A stretch of 64,000 bases of DNA from Prostheceraeus crozeri. Taxonomy: Eukaryota; Platyhelminthes; Polycladida; Euryleptidae. Shown one piece after another: positions 55,612 through 64,000 of the stretch (position 1 is the first letter of the stretch; every line of letters begins with the position of its first letter). The notes below the pieces were generated by a model. It searched no databases. It was given only the letters and a program-made list of their open reading frames with translations, and had not been told where the DNA came from. The stretch is from positions 124,001-188,000 of the forward strand of contig CAJQUW010011283.1 in assembly GCA_907163375.1 (NCBI GenBank), written 5' to 3'. Both the position numbers and the translations under genes were made by a program.

Positions 55612-58083
55612 ATGGACAACCCAAACATCCAAAGAAAATCGACATCACTGATGATGGAAATGATGAGGTATGATCTGCAAGAACTCCACAAACGAAGATT
55701 CCAGCTAAACATGGAACGGGGATACGAATGGCTCAATCTTCTAAGAATGGAAGACCAACAACTATCCAAGTATATCCTATTGAACACAAAGACGGTGGTA
55801 CACAAGGAAGAAAAAAACATCTTCGAACGACACCGGAAAAAATGGTGGAATCTGTGTGAGTTTGAATATCCAGTTAAGCAACATGACTATACGTGCAAAT
55901 ATGAACCTAATTTTCCTCATTATAAAACTTCGAAACTGAACACGGACATAAGTAACTTAGAACATAACCAAAATGCGATTGAACTAGGGTCTGACGGTGT
56001 TCCTAAGAACATCCAATCTTTTCTTGATAAAGGTCCGACTTATCATTTACCATATCTAATTGATAAGAAATTCTGGAATAAAGTTGATGAAGATTTTGAG
56101 GCTTATTTTTACAAGTTAAGGTGGAGCATTAACTTAGAAAATAAGAACCAAAATAATTTGCATATCCCGTTTGACAGACATACGTGTAAATTACCAAATA
56201 AATTAACGGAAAGCCACGAATTTCAATTAAAACAATTTTATGTTGAAGCGAAAGAAATTATTACCGCTGAAGCCAAAAGCTTGAAATCTAATGAACACAG
56301 TAAAATGATTCGTAACATGTGCAATACTGCAAAAAACTATTTGGAAAATAATGACCTGGTTTGTATGAAAACCGACAAAACCAATAGGCTGATAATTTGT
56401 AAGCAGGATAATATAAAAGAACAAACTAAAAAGATCTTGTCAGATGAAAATACTTACCAATTAGTAAAGAAAAGCAAAAATAACAGTTTAGAAACTCAAG
56501 CGAATAAAATAATCAGAACTACTCTGAAACACAGTACTCTGACCAACTCAAAATACCAAAACGAAAAGCTATTAACTAGTGGTAGCCATCCAGCAAAATT
56601 TTTTACTTTGGTGAAAGACCACAAGGAGACCATAGACGGTCAGCTCCCGCTAAGACCGATAGCTTCTGTTCACGGTACTCCAGTGGACAAGATAGACTGG
56701 GTGATTTCAAAAATTCTGGGCCAAATCTTGCAATTCATACCGGCACATCTTGATAGTGCGAAAACACTAACTCAATATTTGCGAGACATTGACATTTCCA
56801 AAATGAGTAAGCCTACATTCATCAGCCTAGATGTTCAACAACTGTACCCCAGTATACCTATCGATGAAGGTATTGAGTTAGTTATGAAAACTGTTACTGA
56901 GTTTTATACTAAAATAGATAACTTCAGTATAACTCTAAACCAAATTGAAACGATGATGAAATTCATGTGCTATAACTACGAAATCTCTTATGACAACAAT
57001 ATCTATCGTCAAATTAAAGGAGTACCTATGGGATGCAGGTTTGCCCCTACGTTTGCGATAATCTACCTTCACCACATAGAAACCAAAGCCCTTAGCAAAT
57101 TATCTTGGAAACCTGAATTATATAAAAGATACATCGACGATGTCATCATAGGTCCTGTAGAATATGATGACCACATTATTTCACAAATTGAAAATGAATT
57201 CAATAAAGTTACGCCTGCCATTAAATTTACCACTGAAATAAACCCACCAGAACGCGGTTTAAATTTTCTAGATCTTACGATCTATACTGACAAACAAACC
57301 ATTTCTTTCTCGTGGTTTCAGAAAACCTGTTATTCGAGGATAACTATGCAGAGTGACTCGTATGTCCCAGAACATATCAAAAATAATTTCGTTCAGTCTC
57401 GTCTAAAAGATATACAGAGTCTTTGTTCTACTGAGGAACACTACGTAAAATCACGCAATAAATTTCTAAATCAAATAGAAAAAAATGGCCACAAAAAGAA
57501 AACTTTCAGGCAACCAAAAAACAAAAAAAAGAAAATAGATGATAAAATACAACCGAATTTGATACTTCCTTTTATTAATAATCAGTGCCATAGGAAATTA
57601 AGAAAACTTATGAATAAACACAAGTTGAGAGGAAATCTAGTTAGTCAACCCAATAAAACGATTGCCAGTTACCTCAAACCAAAAAATGATAACCGCAACA
57701 CATGTGACTGCGAAATTTGTAGAAAAATTGGCCCAAAATATATGTGCACAGATAAATATGTTGTATATCAATATACGTGTAAAACATGTAGAGAAAGTTA
57801 TATTGGAAAGACTGCGAGACCGTTTAAAATCAGACACCGTGAGCACACATATGCGGTTAGGAATAAGAGTCTAAATAATGCTATAAGCCTGCACGCAAAT
57901 CTTCATCAAATGTACGACATAGACAATTTTGATATCGAAATCCTCAGCAGAAAAACTAACAGCCGTGATATTACTATTGAAGAATGTAGAAGCATCAAAT
58001 TAAATAAACCCAAGATCAATCGCAAGCAAGAAGTTATTGATTATCCGCTGATTAGCGGCACTCAAACCCGTGTTCAGTTTTGA
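55612..58083 (+). CDS. Penelope-like polyprotein: reverse transcriptase and GIY-YIG endonuclease
   Basis: Resumes the frame left at 48,796. Without the nested insertion the whole frame would be about 889 codons with no stop. Reverse-transcriptase motifs: AKFFTLVKDHK, LRPIASVHGTP, FISLDVQQLYPSIP (first Asp), KGVPMGCRFAPTFA and KRYIDDVIIGP (YxDD), then GLNFLDLTIY. A basic Lys-rich linker follows, then Cys pairs (CDCEIC, CKTC) and the GIY-YIG endonuclease VVYQYTC...ESYIGKTARPFK...REH with a late Glu region (TIEECRSIKL). The 3' half (from 57,063) is the downstream pLTR. In the known family the endonuclease and reverse transcriptase act together in target-primed copying. Confidence 0.93.
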   Translation: MDNPNIQRKSTSLMMEMMRYDLQELHKRRFQLNMERGYEWLNLLRMEDQQLSKYILLNTKTVVHKEEKNIFERHRKKWWNLCEFEYPVKQHDYTCKYEPNFPHYKTSKLNTDISNLEHNQNAIELGSDGVPKNIQSFLDKGPTYHLPYLIDKKFWNKVDEDFEAYFYKLRWSINLENKNQNNLHIPFDRHTCKLPNKLTESHEFQLKQFYVEAKEIITAEAKSLKSNEHSKMIRNMCNTAKNYLENNDLVCMKTDKTNRLIICKQDNIKEQTKKILSDENTYQLVKKSKNNSLETQANKIIRTTLKHSTLTNSKYQNEKLLTSGSHPAKFFTLVKDHKETIDGQLPLRPIASVHGTPVDKIDWVISKILGQILQFIPAHLDSAKTLTQYLRDIDISKMSKPTFISLDVQQLYPSIPIDEGIELVMKTVTEFYTKIDNFSITLNQIETMMKFMCYNYEISYDNNIYRQIKGVPMGCRFAPTFAIIYLHHIETKALSKLSWKPELYKRYIDDVIIGPVEYDDHIISQIENEFNKVTPAIKFTTEINPPERGLNFLDLTIYTDKQTISFSWFQKTCYSRITMQSDSYVPEHIKNNFVQSRLKDIQSLCSTEEHYVKSRNKFLNQIEKNGHKKKTFRQPKNKKKKIDDKIQPNLILPFINNQCHRKLRKLMNKHKLRGNLVSQPNKTIASYLKPKNDNRNTCDCEICRKIGPKYMCTDKYVVYQYTCKTCRESYIGKTARPFKIRHREHTYAVRNKSLNNAISLHANLHQMYDIDNFDIEILSRKTNSRDITIEECRSIKLNKPKINRKQEVIDYPLISGTQTRVQF

Positions 58084-58309
58084 TTAATATTCTCCACACA
58101 ACTGCACTGCACGTACAGCAGTCATGCATTTAAGTGAGAGACGCAGCGACTGGCGGTTTATTCCAACACACCGTGAAGAAGGCTGAAGGCCGAAAGATCT
58201 TGTGTGACCTGAACTATTTTATTTTTTAACCTCTCACCAGAAAAATATACGGAGCCGCACTGAAAAGTGTTTTTTGTTCCTCTTTTATTTTAAAAAAGGG
58301 ATAAAATCA
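57063..58309 (+). repeat. Downstream pLTR of the Penelope-like element
   Basis: Nearly identical to 47,341-48,589. It includes the last 340 codons of the polyprotein and about 226 bases of 3' tail. Sequence after GGGATAAAATCA differs between the two copies, which fixes the element end. Confidence 0.9.
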
Positions 58310-58905
58310 GCGTTTCGAGAGTTGCTATATTTCATATTGTATATAAAGAATAACACCAAGGTATTCATGATGACCCGATATATTTCGCCGGTTCTAGACG
58401 TGGGACACACCGGAATGAATGCTGACAGAAGCGTAGTGAACATCGTTATAGGCTAACACGTGACAAGAAGTAAAAATGAATTCTAAGGTAGAAAATAAAG
58501 GTAATGCGGATAATACTGATAGACAGAGTGCAGAGTAATACATATAAAAGCACAAAAAAGGAGGAAGAAGCTAAAGAAGTTATTAGATATTTCATGATTA
58601 TCGTAGATTTGTGATTTTCAGAAGTTAATGTAAATGCATGATGTTTCTTTTAAGCAACATGCTCAATAACCAATTAGTCAGAAGATTGTTTTCATTGATA
58701 TGGCGTATTATTAGGACCATAAAGAATTACATAATGCATTTAAATAAGTTAAAGTAGATTTTAATAGGTAGCCATGCATATATGGGTTTCGTCAATACAC
58801 GTCCTGTCATACACGATGAACGCTAGGCAATGCCCCATTGTCATGCGTGTTGAATACTGACAATGTTCCGTTGTCATACATGATACACGCTAAGCGAATT
58901 ACAAT
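58310..58905. other. No gene recognised
   Basis: Flanking sequence of the Penelope-like element, with a repeated GACAATG/TTGTCAT motif near 58,840-58,880. If the lectin gene continues to the left, this is its intron. Confidence 0.5.
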
Positions 58906-58911
58906 ACTTAC

Positions 58912-59367
58912 CGGCTTGGTAGACTTCAACTTCGCAGATGACCAGTTCCGTAGACGCTTTGATTATCGAAATGAAGCGTCCTGGTCTGCTTTTGAATTTC
59001 ATTTGAAATGATTTATGTGTTTCAGGAATTTGACCTCCATGTTGATGAATGTGCATACCTGGTGGAAACCACCCACTGCGAGCGGAAACACTCAAAATGA
59101 CAACAGCACCTGTTAGTTTGTCTCCACAGCAGTCAACTCGATTGTAAATAATAATCCTATCGATGAAGTATACTTTTCCCAAGTCAATATTAAAATAATT
59201 TCTTCCTTCGGCCTTAGTGCGACTGCAAGAGTTGCCGTTGAAATTTCCGTCTGTGTTACCATCCACAGCACGTTCAGGAACTCCGCCAGATGCAACTGAA
59301 CTTTGATATACTTGTTTTCCGAAGGCAATATTTTGTTCCAAGGGAGGTGCAGGCAGGCTTTCTTTTT
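58912..59367 (-). CDS. Exon for a fucolectin-type (F-type lectin) domain
   Basis: A 456-base exon with a clean acceptor (CTCTTTTACAG ending at 59,368) and a clean donor (G/GTAAGT at 58,912/58,911). It encodes an almost complete F-type lectin domain: NIAFGKQVYQSS at the start, AVDGNTDGNF with SCSRT, NYFNIDLGKVYFIDRIIIYNR with the paired Cys of DCCGDKL, then FISIIKASTELVICEVEVY at the end. Such domains bind fucose, usually outside the cell in immunity or adhesion. The exon starts with two bases and ends with one base of split codons, so it is a symmetric phase 1-1 module. I see no signal peptide, so other exons lie elsewhere. It is the clearest host gene in the window. Confidence 0.88.
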
Positions 59368-60228
59368 CTGTAAAAGAGTGGGAGAAATCATTGTCAGAAT
59401 CAAATAATTGCCTTAACCCTTTAGCTGATGTGTTTATCTCATAAACATACCGACTTTCACTGAGCCTGAATTAACTCGAATTGTCACAGTAAGACAACAT
59501 CAAGTCACAGCAGGTGGTAATACATGTACAATGAAATCAAAGCCCATGTCAACTCGTCGTATTGATTTATGCGCAGTAGATGATCTAATTTAGACAGCTG
59601 TCTCTCTCTCTCTCTCTCACACACACATACATACATGCAGTTTGACAATTTTGACGAATATTACAAATTGAAACATACGTCCTCCAGCCACGACTTTTTC
59701 ATTCAATCCTTTACCACAACTGTAGATGCTTCTCCACACCATATGTGCGAGTGGCACTACACGGAAAGCCCTTCTCTCCTCGTTCTCCCTCTCTCTCTCT
59801 CTTTCGGTCTCTGGAGAGTTTTTCGGTCAAAACTGAATTATCCACAACTTTTGCGAAAACTGCTTTTCAGAAAAATTTGATGAAACGTGAACGCGAGGCA
59901 TTTCGACCGGTTCTTTCTCAGGCATTACACAGATTTGAAACAGATGCGCTAGCATTAGATGTGCTGTGCACTCTGGAAATAATAAATCACATATGTTTAA
60001 AAAAAAGAAAATAAATAAATAAAAAGATGATTAAAGTTAATTACCAAGATAAAGCTGGAGGCAAAGCGTTTTCTTCTTGAACACACAAATTCGGCCAGAG
60101 GCGTTTGATACACAATGCCTCCGGAATGCGCATGCATAGCAGACTGCTGCGCCTCACATGAAATGACACACGAAAAACCATTTCTGCATGTTGACATTTT
60201 TCCTTAAATACATGGAAATAAATACAAA
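59368..60228. other. No gene recognised; microsatellites
   Basis: Contains (TC)n/(AC)n runs at about 59,601-59,635 and a (CT)n run at 59,785-59,802. It is probably intron or upstream sequence of the lectin gene. No domain-bearing frame is seen. Confidence 0.5.
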
Positions 60229-60435
60229 TCATCCGCGCCGTCGCCGGTTGCGCTTTGTCTGCTCTCGCACACTGTGTTTTCTTGTTGGTTTCCTGTAAGA
60301 TTTGGCTGGTCTTACAGTTGATTTTTGGTATCTTTTTGATCGTCCTGCTCTTGGGAGTGTTGCTGTTGATTTGGATTTTGGAGCTCCATCGTTGCTTTTG
60401 AGATATTCTGAATTCTGTGAGTTCTTGGTCCTCAT
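60229..60435 (-). CDS. Small basic open frame, possible first exon
   Basis: 68 codons from ATG 60,435, very rich in Lys, Arg, Ser and Thr, ending in an Arg run (NRRRRG) like a nuclear-localisation tail. A GTAAGA donor near 60,315 could end the exon after about 40 codons. A palindromic TGCGCATGCGCA, matching the NRF-1 consensus, lies 18 bases upstream. No family is recognised. It might be the first exon of a housekeeping-type gene or a chance frame. Confidence 0.3.
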   Translation of the reverse strand: MRTKNSQNSEYLKSNDGAPKSKSTATLPRAGRSKRYQKSTVRPAKSYRKPTRKHSVREQTKRNRRRRG

Positions 60436-60452
60436 TTATAGTTCTGTCTCTG

Positions 60453-60464
60453 TGCGCATGCGCA
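60453..60464. promoter_or_regulatory. NRF-1-like palindrome
   Basis: TGCGCATGCGCA, a full match to the vertebrate and invertebrate NRF-1/Ewg consensus, just upstream of the small minus-strand frame. Binding is inferred only from the motif. Confidence 0.45.
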
Positions 60465-60499
60465 GATCAGCGTTAAAAGCTTATCGTGGTCAATAGTAT

Positions 60500-61245
60500 C
60501 TTCTTGGCTACGTCACCTGGTTTATCTACTCTACGAAATATTCACACAGACATCTGAGTGCGTTAGTGGCGTGTTGCACACAGCTGGGATCATCAGCTGC
60601 TTCAACAAATCAGCTGTTAATCAAAGGTCATCGTAAACCTGTCTCGTCGCTTTGATATCAAAATATCGATTTTTGGTCACGTAATGGATGTCGTCATTAT
60701 TACGTTGTTGATAAAATAGCATTTCACGTCATTGATAGTGTTACTTCGGCTCTGGTGTAAATTCCCCGCATTTTTGTCGGTGGATCTACTTTTTCTGATT
60801 CATCAATCTGTCGTAAATTCTTCCTATTATTCCAAAGCAACAATAAGTCCTGACTGGTTTCGATAGAGTGAATCACTGGGTTAATGTCTGTAGCATAGAA
60901 ATTGATAACAATAAAACCTCTAGAATGGAAGTAAAGCTTTATGCGATACACAGTAGTGGCACAAAAATCGCACGCATTTTCACTTAGATACAATTGTCAA
61001 CGACTGTTTCATTGGGTTAGAATCAGTCACATGTGCAATTCTAAGCTTTTCATTGGTGATCCATGCCCCAACGTAGTTCCCCCGGATGTGCCGCGACCTT
61101 GAGTCAATTTCCATTCTAGTCAACTTCAGATAAACAATCTACTTCTATGGTCTGTAGAGACTACTCGAATATTTTGCAAATTAGTTTGTCGGTTTAATTT
61201 TTGCACACAATGACGAGATCTACACGAGCTCGTTCGTGTGAAGTA
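60500..61245. other. No gene recognised
   Basis: Mixed-composition sequence between the possible promoter and the LINE fragment. The minus frame 60,724-60,993 (89 codons) shows no domain features. Confidence 0.5.
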
Positions 61246-61249
61246 AATA

Positions 61250-62300
61250 TGTAGTCCATCAAATCACTCCTAGATGAGAATAAGAATGAAATGAAGTCTA
61301 TGTTATGCGATCTAAAAAGTGAACTTGAGAATTTCCTATCCACTAAAATTGATAAGATAAATGAAACCATTGCTCATGTCTTGAATCGAGTTAATCAGTT
61401 TGAAGATTCAGTAATTCAACTACAAAATGTCCAGTTATCGCAACACAGAGAGATTACCTCTCTGTACAGCAAATGTCGACCAACAACCTACTTACGGAGG
61501 AGATAATTGCCGAGCTTGAACAGAGATATAAAAAAATCGAATATCATTATTTTTGGTATACCTTAGAGAGGAACAGGAACAATCGAGGAGAACAAGAAAC
61601 ATGTCATTAAGGAGGTGAAAGACCTTGTAGAATTCCTCGGTATTTACAGAGACAAGGTTGTTTCTTCTTTCCGCATGGGCAGACCAGGAGTAAAGGGGCC
61701 GCGTGTTTTGAAAGTGTAGACTGACAGTGTAAGCTCAAAGACAGAGATTCTCAAGAGATCAAAAACTCTGAGGAATTCTGCTTTTGACAAAGTATTTATC
61801 AGACCTGACTTAACACCATCACAACAACAACGTCGAAGACAACTTCAAAATGATTTGAGGCAGCGCAAAGCTAATGGAGAGGATGTGGTAGTTTATCGAG
61901 GATAAGTTCAACCAATTGCCACAGCTTAATTTAAATTTTCAAAATTGACTTTACCACGTTTACAGACATTTCCGACATTTATTTCTGCTGATGTTTGTCG
62001 CACTCTTGCAAAGATGGATCATGTTCGGTCTCTTCAAAATCTGCAACTGCTTTTGCAGAAACGGAGACATGGCTTTCCAGTGATCATCCTGATGATATTC
62101 TTGCTATTGACAATTCTGTACTTTTTCGTGACGATTGAAATGATGGTTGTTTAGGAGGTGGTGCAGCTATCTGGGAATTAGTAGCGATTTGCAACAGTGT
62201 CTCTTGCACCGCAAGGGAATTCAAGTGGAAATAATAGTGTTTGGCTGTTATTTCACAAGGTTCGCTTCTGTTTCGTCTGTATTTATATCCCTCCATTCTC
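61250..62300 (+). pseudogene. Decayed LINE fragment (ORF1 and start of ORF2)
   Basis: The ORF1 part (about 61,291-61,905) has a coiled-coil start, an ELEQR piece, then VFIRPDLTPSQQQRR and GEDVVVYRG. These match the order in the open ORF1 at 41,295-42,092 but are broken by stops. From about 62,050 comes the start of an endonuclease (ETWLSS, LFRDDR, GGGAAIW, frame-shifted), which ends near 62,300. It is a 3'-truncated or rearranged third member of the same LINE group. Confidence 0.7.
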
Positions 62301-62940
62301 TGTCATTCAATCTGCTACACTGTAAAAAAAGTTCTGTAATTTGACGGACTCGGCTATGTAGTCTTACCGTACAACTTTTTGGTCACGTAAAATCACGTGC
62401 TATTCTATGTAAAGCAACATTATGAAAAGATGTCTGTAATTTAACATAGCTGAGTCTGTAAAATAACGACCACTGCTAATGTTCACGTAAAATTACGTAA
62501 AATTTACTGTAAAGTCAAATTGTGCTCTGGAACTTGCTTTTGACATAACCGTGACATAACCGTGCGTGCCATCAAATATTTTTCATAGCTAATACAGTGC
62601 TGTAGGTTAGTCAACGTCATTTCTATTGCCTTGTATAAAATTGCTATTGCCTTGTATACTGAGGGTCTACCCTGTGATGGGTCTTTGAATTTTGTAATAA
62701 CATTAAAAACACCTCAGTGTAAAATGACTTGGCGTCACGCTGGCCAAATATACGCGATATAAAATTTTTAACTGCTTGATAGCATCTTGACATCCGTTTT
62801 ATGTGTGAAGACGAAGCTATGATGAAGTAAAAGCGGCTCTTCTGCTGGTAGAACCCATAATGTTCCGCAAAGCAATGGCAGCTTTTCTAAGGCGTTCGTC
62901 GCGGCGTCTCCGCCGCACTTCTACGCCACCTATGTTCGCA

Positions 62941-63138
62941 TCATAGAAATCCGATTAATATTATTGCGCGTTAGTTAGACTAGAACGGCCACAACAATAT
63001 CGCAGAACACTACGCCGTGGTTAAGTCGTGACTATAGCAACGGTACACTTATGAGTCATTTCTTAACCGTCAACAAACCCCAGCTGTCCGTTCTAGTAGT
63101 ATTACTTAAACAAATGAAATAAATCGGATTTCTATGAA
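62941..63138. mobile_element. Hairpin MITE-like element
   Basis: The ends are 16-base perfect inverted repeats TCATAGAAATCCGATT (62,941-62,956 and, inverted, 63,123-63,138). A second inner match (CTAGAACGG with CCGTTCTAG) extends the palindrome. No coding frame. No clear target duplication, so the family is not assigned. Confidence 0.6.
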
Positions 63139-63594
63139 TTCACTATATGAAATAGTTTCCCCGTCGCTCGCCGCTGAACCGACCTTCATTTCATGAGTCA
63201 CATGACAAAAAGGATGCGAGCCGGTAATGTTTATCAAGCAGGCGTCATTCATTCGCTAGTCGACTCTCACCTCATCGTGATATGTGGCTGTATGCATATC
63301 AGTCAGCAAACTCACCGGCATCAATATATTGTGAGTCTCAAACTTGCGAATTTATCAAACTTTTAAAGCCGCTTCAAGTCAGTAATTTGTGTGTTGGACA
63401 TTCAGAGGAATTCTGTCGTAATTCGATTATGCCTACATTTTGGAAATAATTTCTGATATATCTTCATCTATTGTACACGTCTTGATTCGCATTTAATTGC
63501 AGACTCAGTGAAGTACGTACTACACTGTCTCTATATTTTCGCTGAGAACCATCAAATTCATGTGATATTGATTATTGCTGTAAAGTCAAAAAGA
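63139..63594. other. No gene recognised
   Basis: Possibly the 5' leader region of the candidate exon that follows. No other structure is seen. Confidence 0.4.
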
Positions 63595-63630
63595 ATGCAG
63601 AATTTGATCAAAGATTTGGACCCACTACAG
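63595..63630 (+). CDS. Possible short first coding exon
   Basis: ATG at 63,595 opens twelve codons ending exactly at CAG/GTGAGA, a strong splice donor (63,631). Such short first exons are common in animals, but nothing else supports it and the gene would continue beyond the window. Product unknown. Confidence 0.25.
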
Positions 63631-64000
63631 GTGAGATTTTTATTTTGATGATTGCAACAGTCATTGCATGAGCTTATTATTGCTAAATAAAGTTTCATTA
63701 GGGTGAAGATGTCTTGGTTTGACATGTAGGTATGTTGTGGGTAGAAACTGATGTTCCGTTTAAGGTTAGAATATTTTTCTTTTTCTAATATATTTCGAGA
63801 TCATCGTCAAACAAGTGAATCGCAGTTAAGGTAAACAATAAATTCAAACAAGCAAACTGATAAGTAACATGAGAGCTTGAAACAAGCACTTTGGCATGGT
63901 TATTCACTGACTTCCTTTACATTTAAATTTGTTAAGTTTGATAACTGTCCTGTCAGACTGGAGTTTATGGTCTAACTATCGGTAAATTGTAATCCTATTA
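63631..64000. other. No gene recognised
   Basis: Sequence to the window end. It would be intron if the preceding exon is real. Confidence 0.4.

Larger units (their letters stand above)
52641..55612 (+). mobile_element. piggyBac-type element 2
   Basis: The left end is TTAA CCCATTACCGCCC (52,641). The right end, inverted, is TTAG CCCATTACTGCCC (to 55,612). The two target copies are TTAA and CTAA, so one has mutated or the target was the non-standard CTAA. It encodes a piggyBac transposase (53,563-55,433) and carries four 18-base palindromes of one type. It sits exactly at the tip of the long-TIR transposon. Confidence 0.88.
47341..58309 (+). mobile_element. Penelope-like element with pLTRs, interrupted by nested transposons
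   Basis: Layout: upstream pLTR 47,341-48,589; start of the main copy at 48,590; interruption 48,797-55,611; remainder 55,612-58,309 ending in the downstream pLTR. Both pLTR copies end at the same base (GGGATAAAATCA) and then diverge. The main frame starts at ATG 48,592, three bases after the junction, so its leader is the preceding pLTR. I see no clear target duplication outside. Confidence 0.9.

Noticed and set aside
60293-60315. A 23-base intron (GTAAGA...TTACAG) in the small basic frame
   Set aside because: Far below the usual minimum intron length in animals; the donor alone might be real.

Overview
This window is eukaryotic, almost certainly from an invertebrate animal. It is AT-rich, it has intron-like splice signals, and it is packed with animal-type transposable elements: CR1/L2-like LINEs, BEL/Pao, Penelope-like, piggyBac, Crypton and hAT. 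One exon encodes a fucolectin-type lectin domain of the kind common in marine invertebrates and lower vertebrates. I cannot fix the phylum from sequence alone. Nothing here looks bacterial, and most short open frames are chance frames inside repeats.

Region by region. (1) 1-14,945 is one large structure. Inverted-repeat arms of at least 2.1 kb (1-2101 and 12,484-14,702, continuing off the left edge) enclose about 10.4 kb holding minisatellites, recurring telomere-like TTTAGGG blocks, a spliced coiled-coil gene (8210-9555, minus), a small acidic SUMO-interacting-motif frame, a GC-richer patch with three hairpins (12,000-12,260) and a decayed LINE (about 3150-7075). It may be a very large transposon or a palindromic duplication. 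(2) About 16,200-24,773 is a satellite array of about 320-bp monomers in two variants, with a 1280-bp higher-order repeat present twice. It ends abruptly inside the 3' end of a Crypton tyrosine recombinase pseudogene (24,774-26,092, minus). (3) 26,257-34,631 is a BEL/Pao retroelement with 338-bp LTRs and a perfect 5-bp target duplication. It has lost the protease region and the integrase core, has a duplicated pol segment, and carries two arrays of a 138-bp minisatellite. (4) 36,796-47,039 is bounded by piggyBac-type TTAA ends. It holds a piggyBac transposase gene split by a LINE with an open ORF1 and an open, ATG-less ORF2 (38,544-42,315) and, further right, a non-autonomous hAT element with an 8-bp target duplication (44,169-45,072). 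(5) 47,341-58,309 is a Penelope-like element in the classical pLTR arrangement. Its otherwise open reading frame is interrupted by a long-TIR DNA transposon of unknown superfamily, and that transposon's right tip carries a second piggyBac. This three-level nest can be resolved to the base. (6) 58,310-64,000 is the most host-like part. It has a phase 1-1 fucolectin exon (58,912-59,367, minus), a possible promoter and first exon with an NRF-1-like palindrome near 60,450, a decayed LINE fragment (61,250-62,300), a hairpin MITE-like element and a possible short first exon near the right edge.

The genes do not form a pathway. Each coding region serves, or once served, the mobility of its own element. 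The clear exception is the lectin exon; the small frames near 60.4 and 63.6 kb are possible host exons. Two elements appear able to encode most of their machinery: the LINE at 38.5-42.3 kb (open ORF1 and ORF2) and the Penelope-like element once its nested insertion is discounted. Several in-frame stops are TGA, as would follow from CGA-to-TGA decay in methylated repeats.
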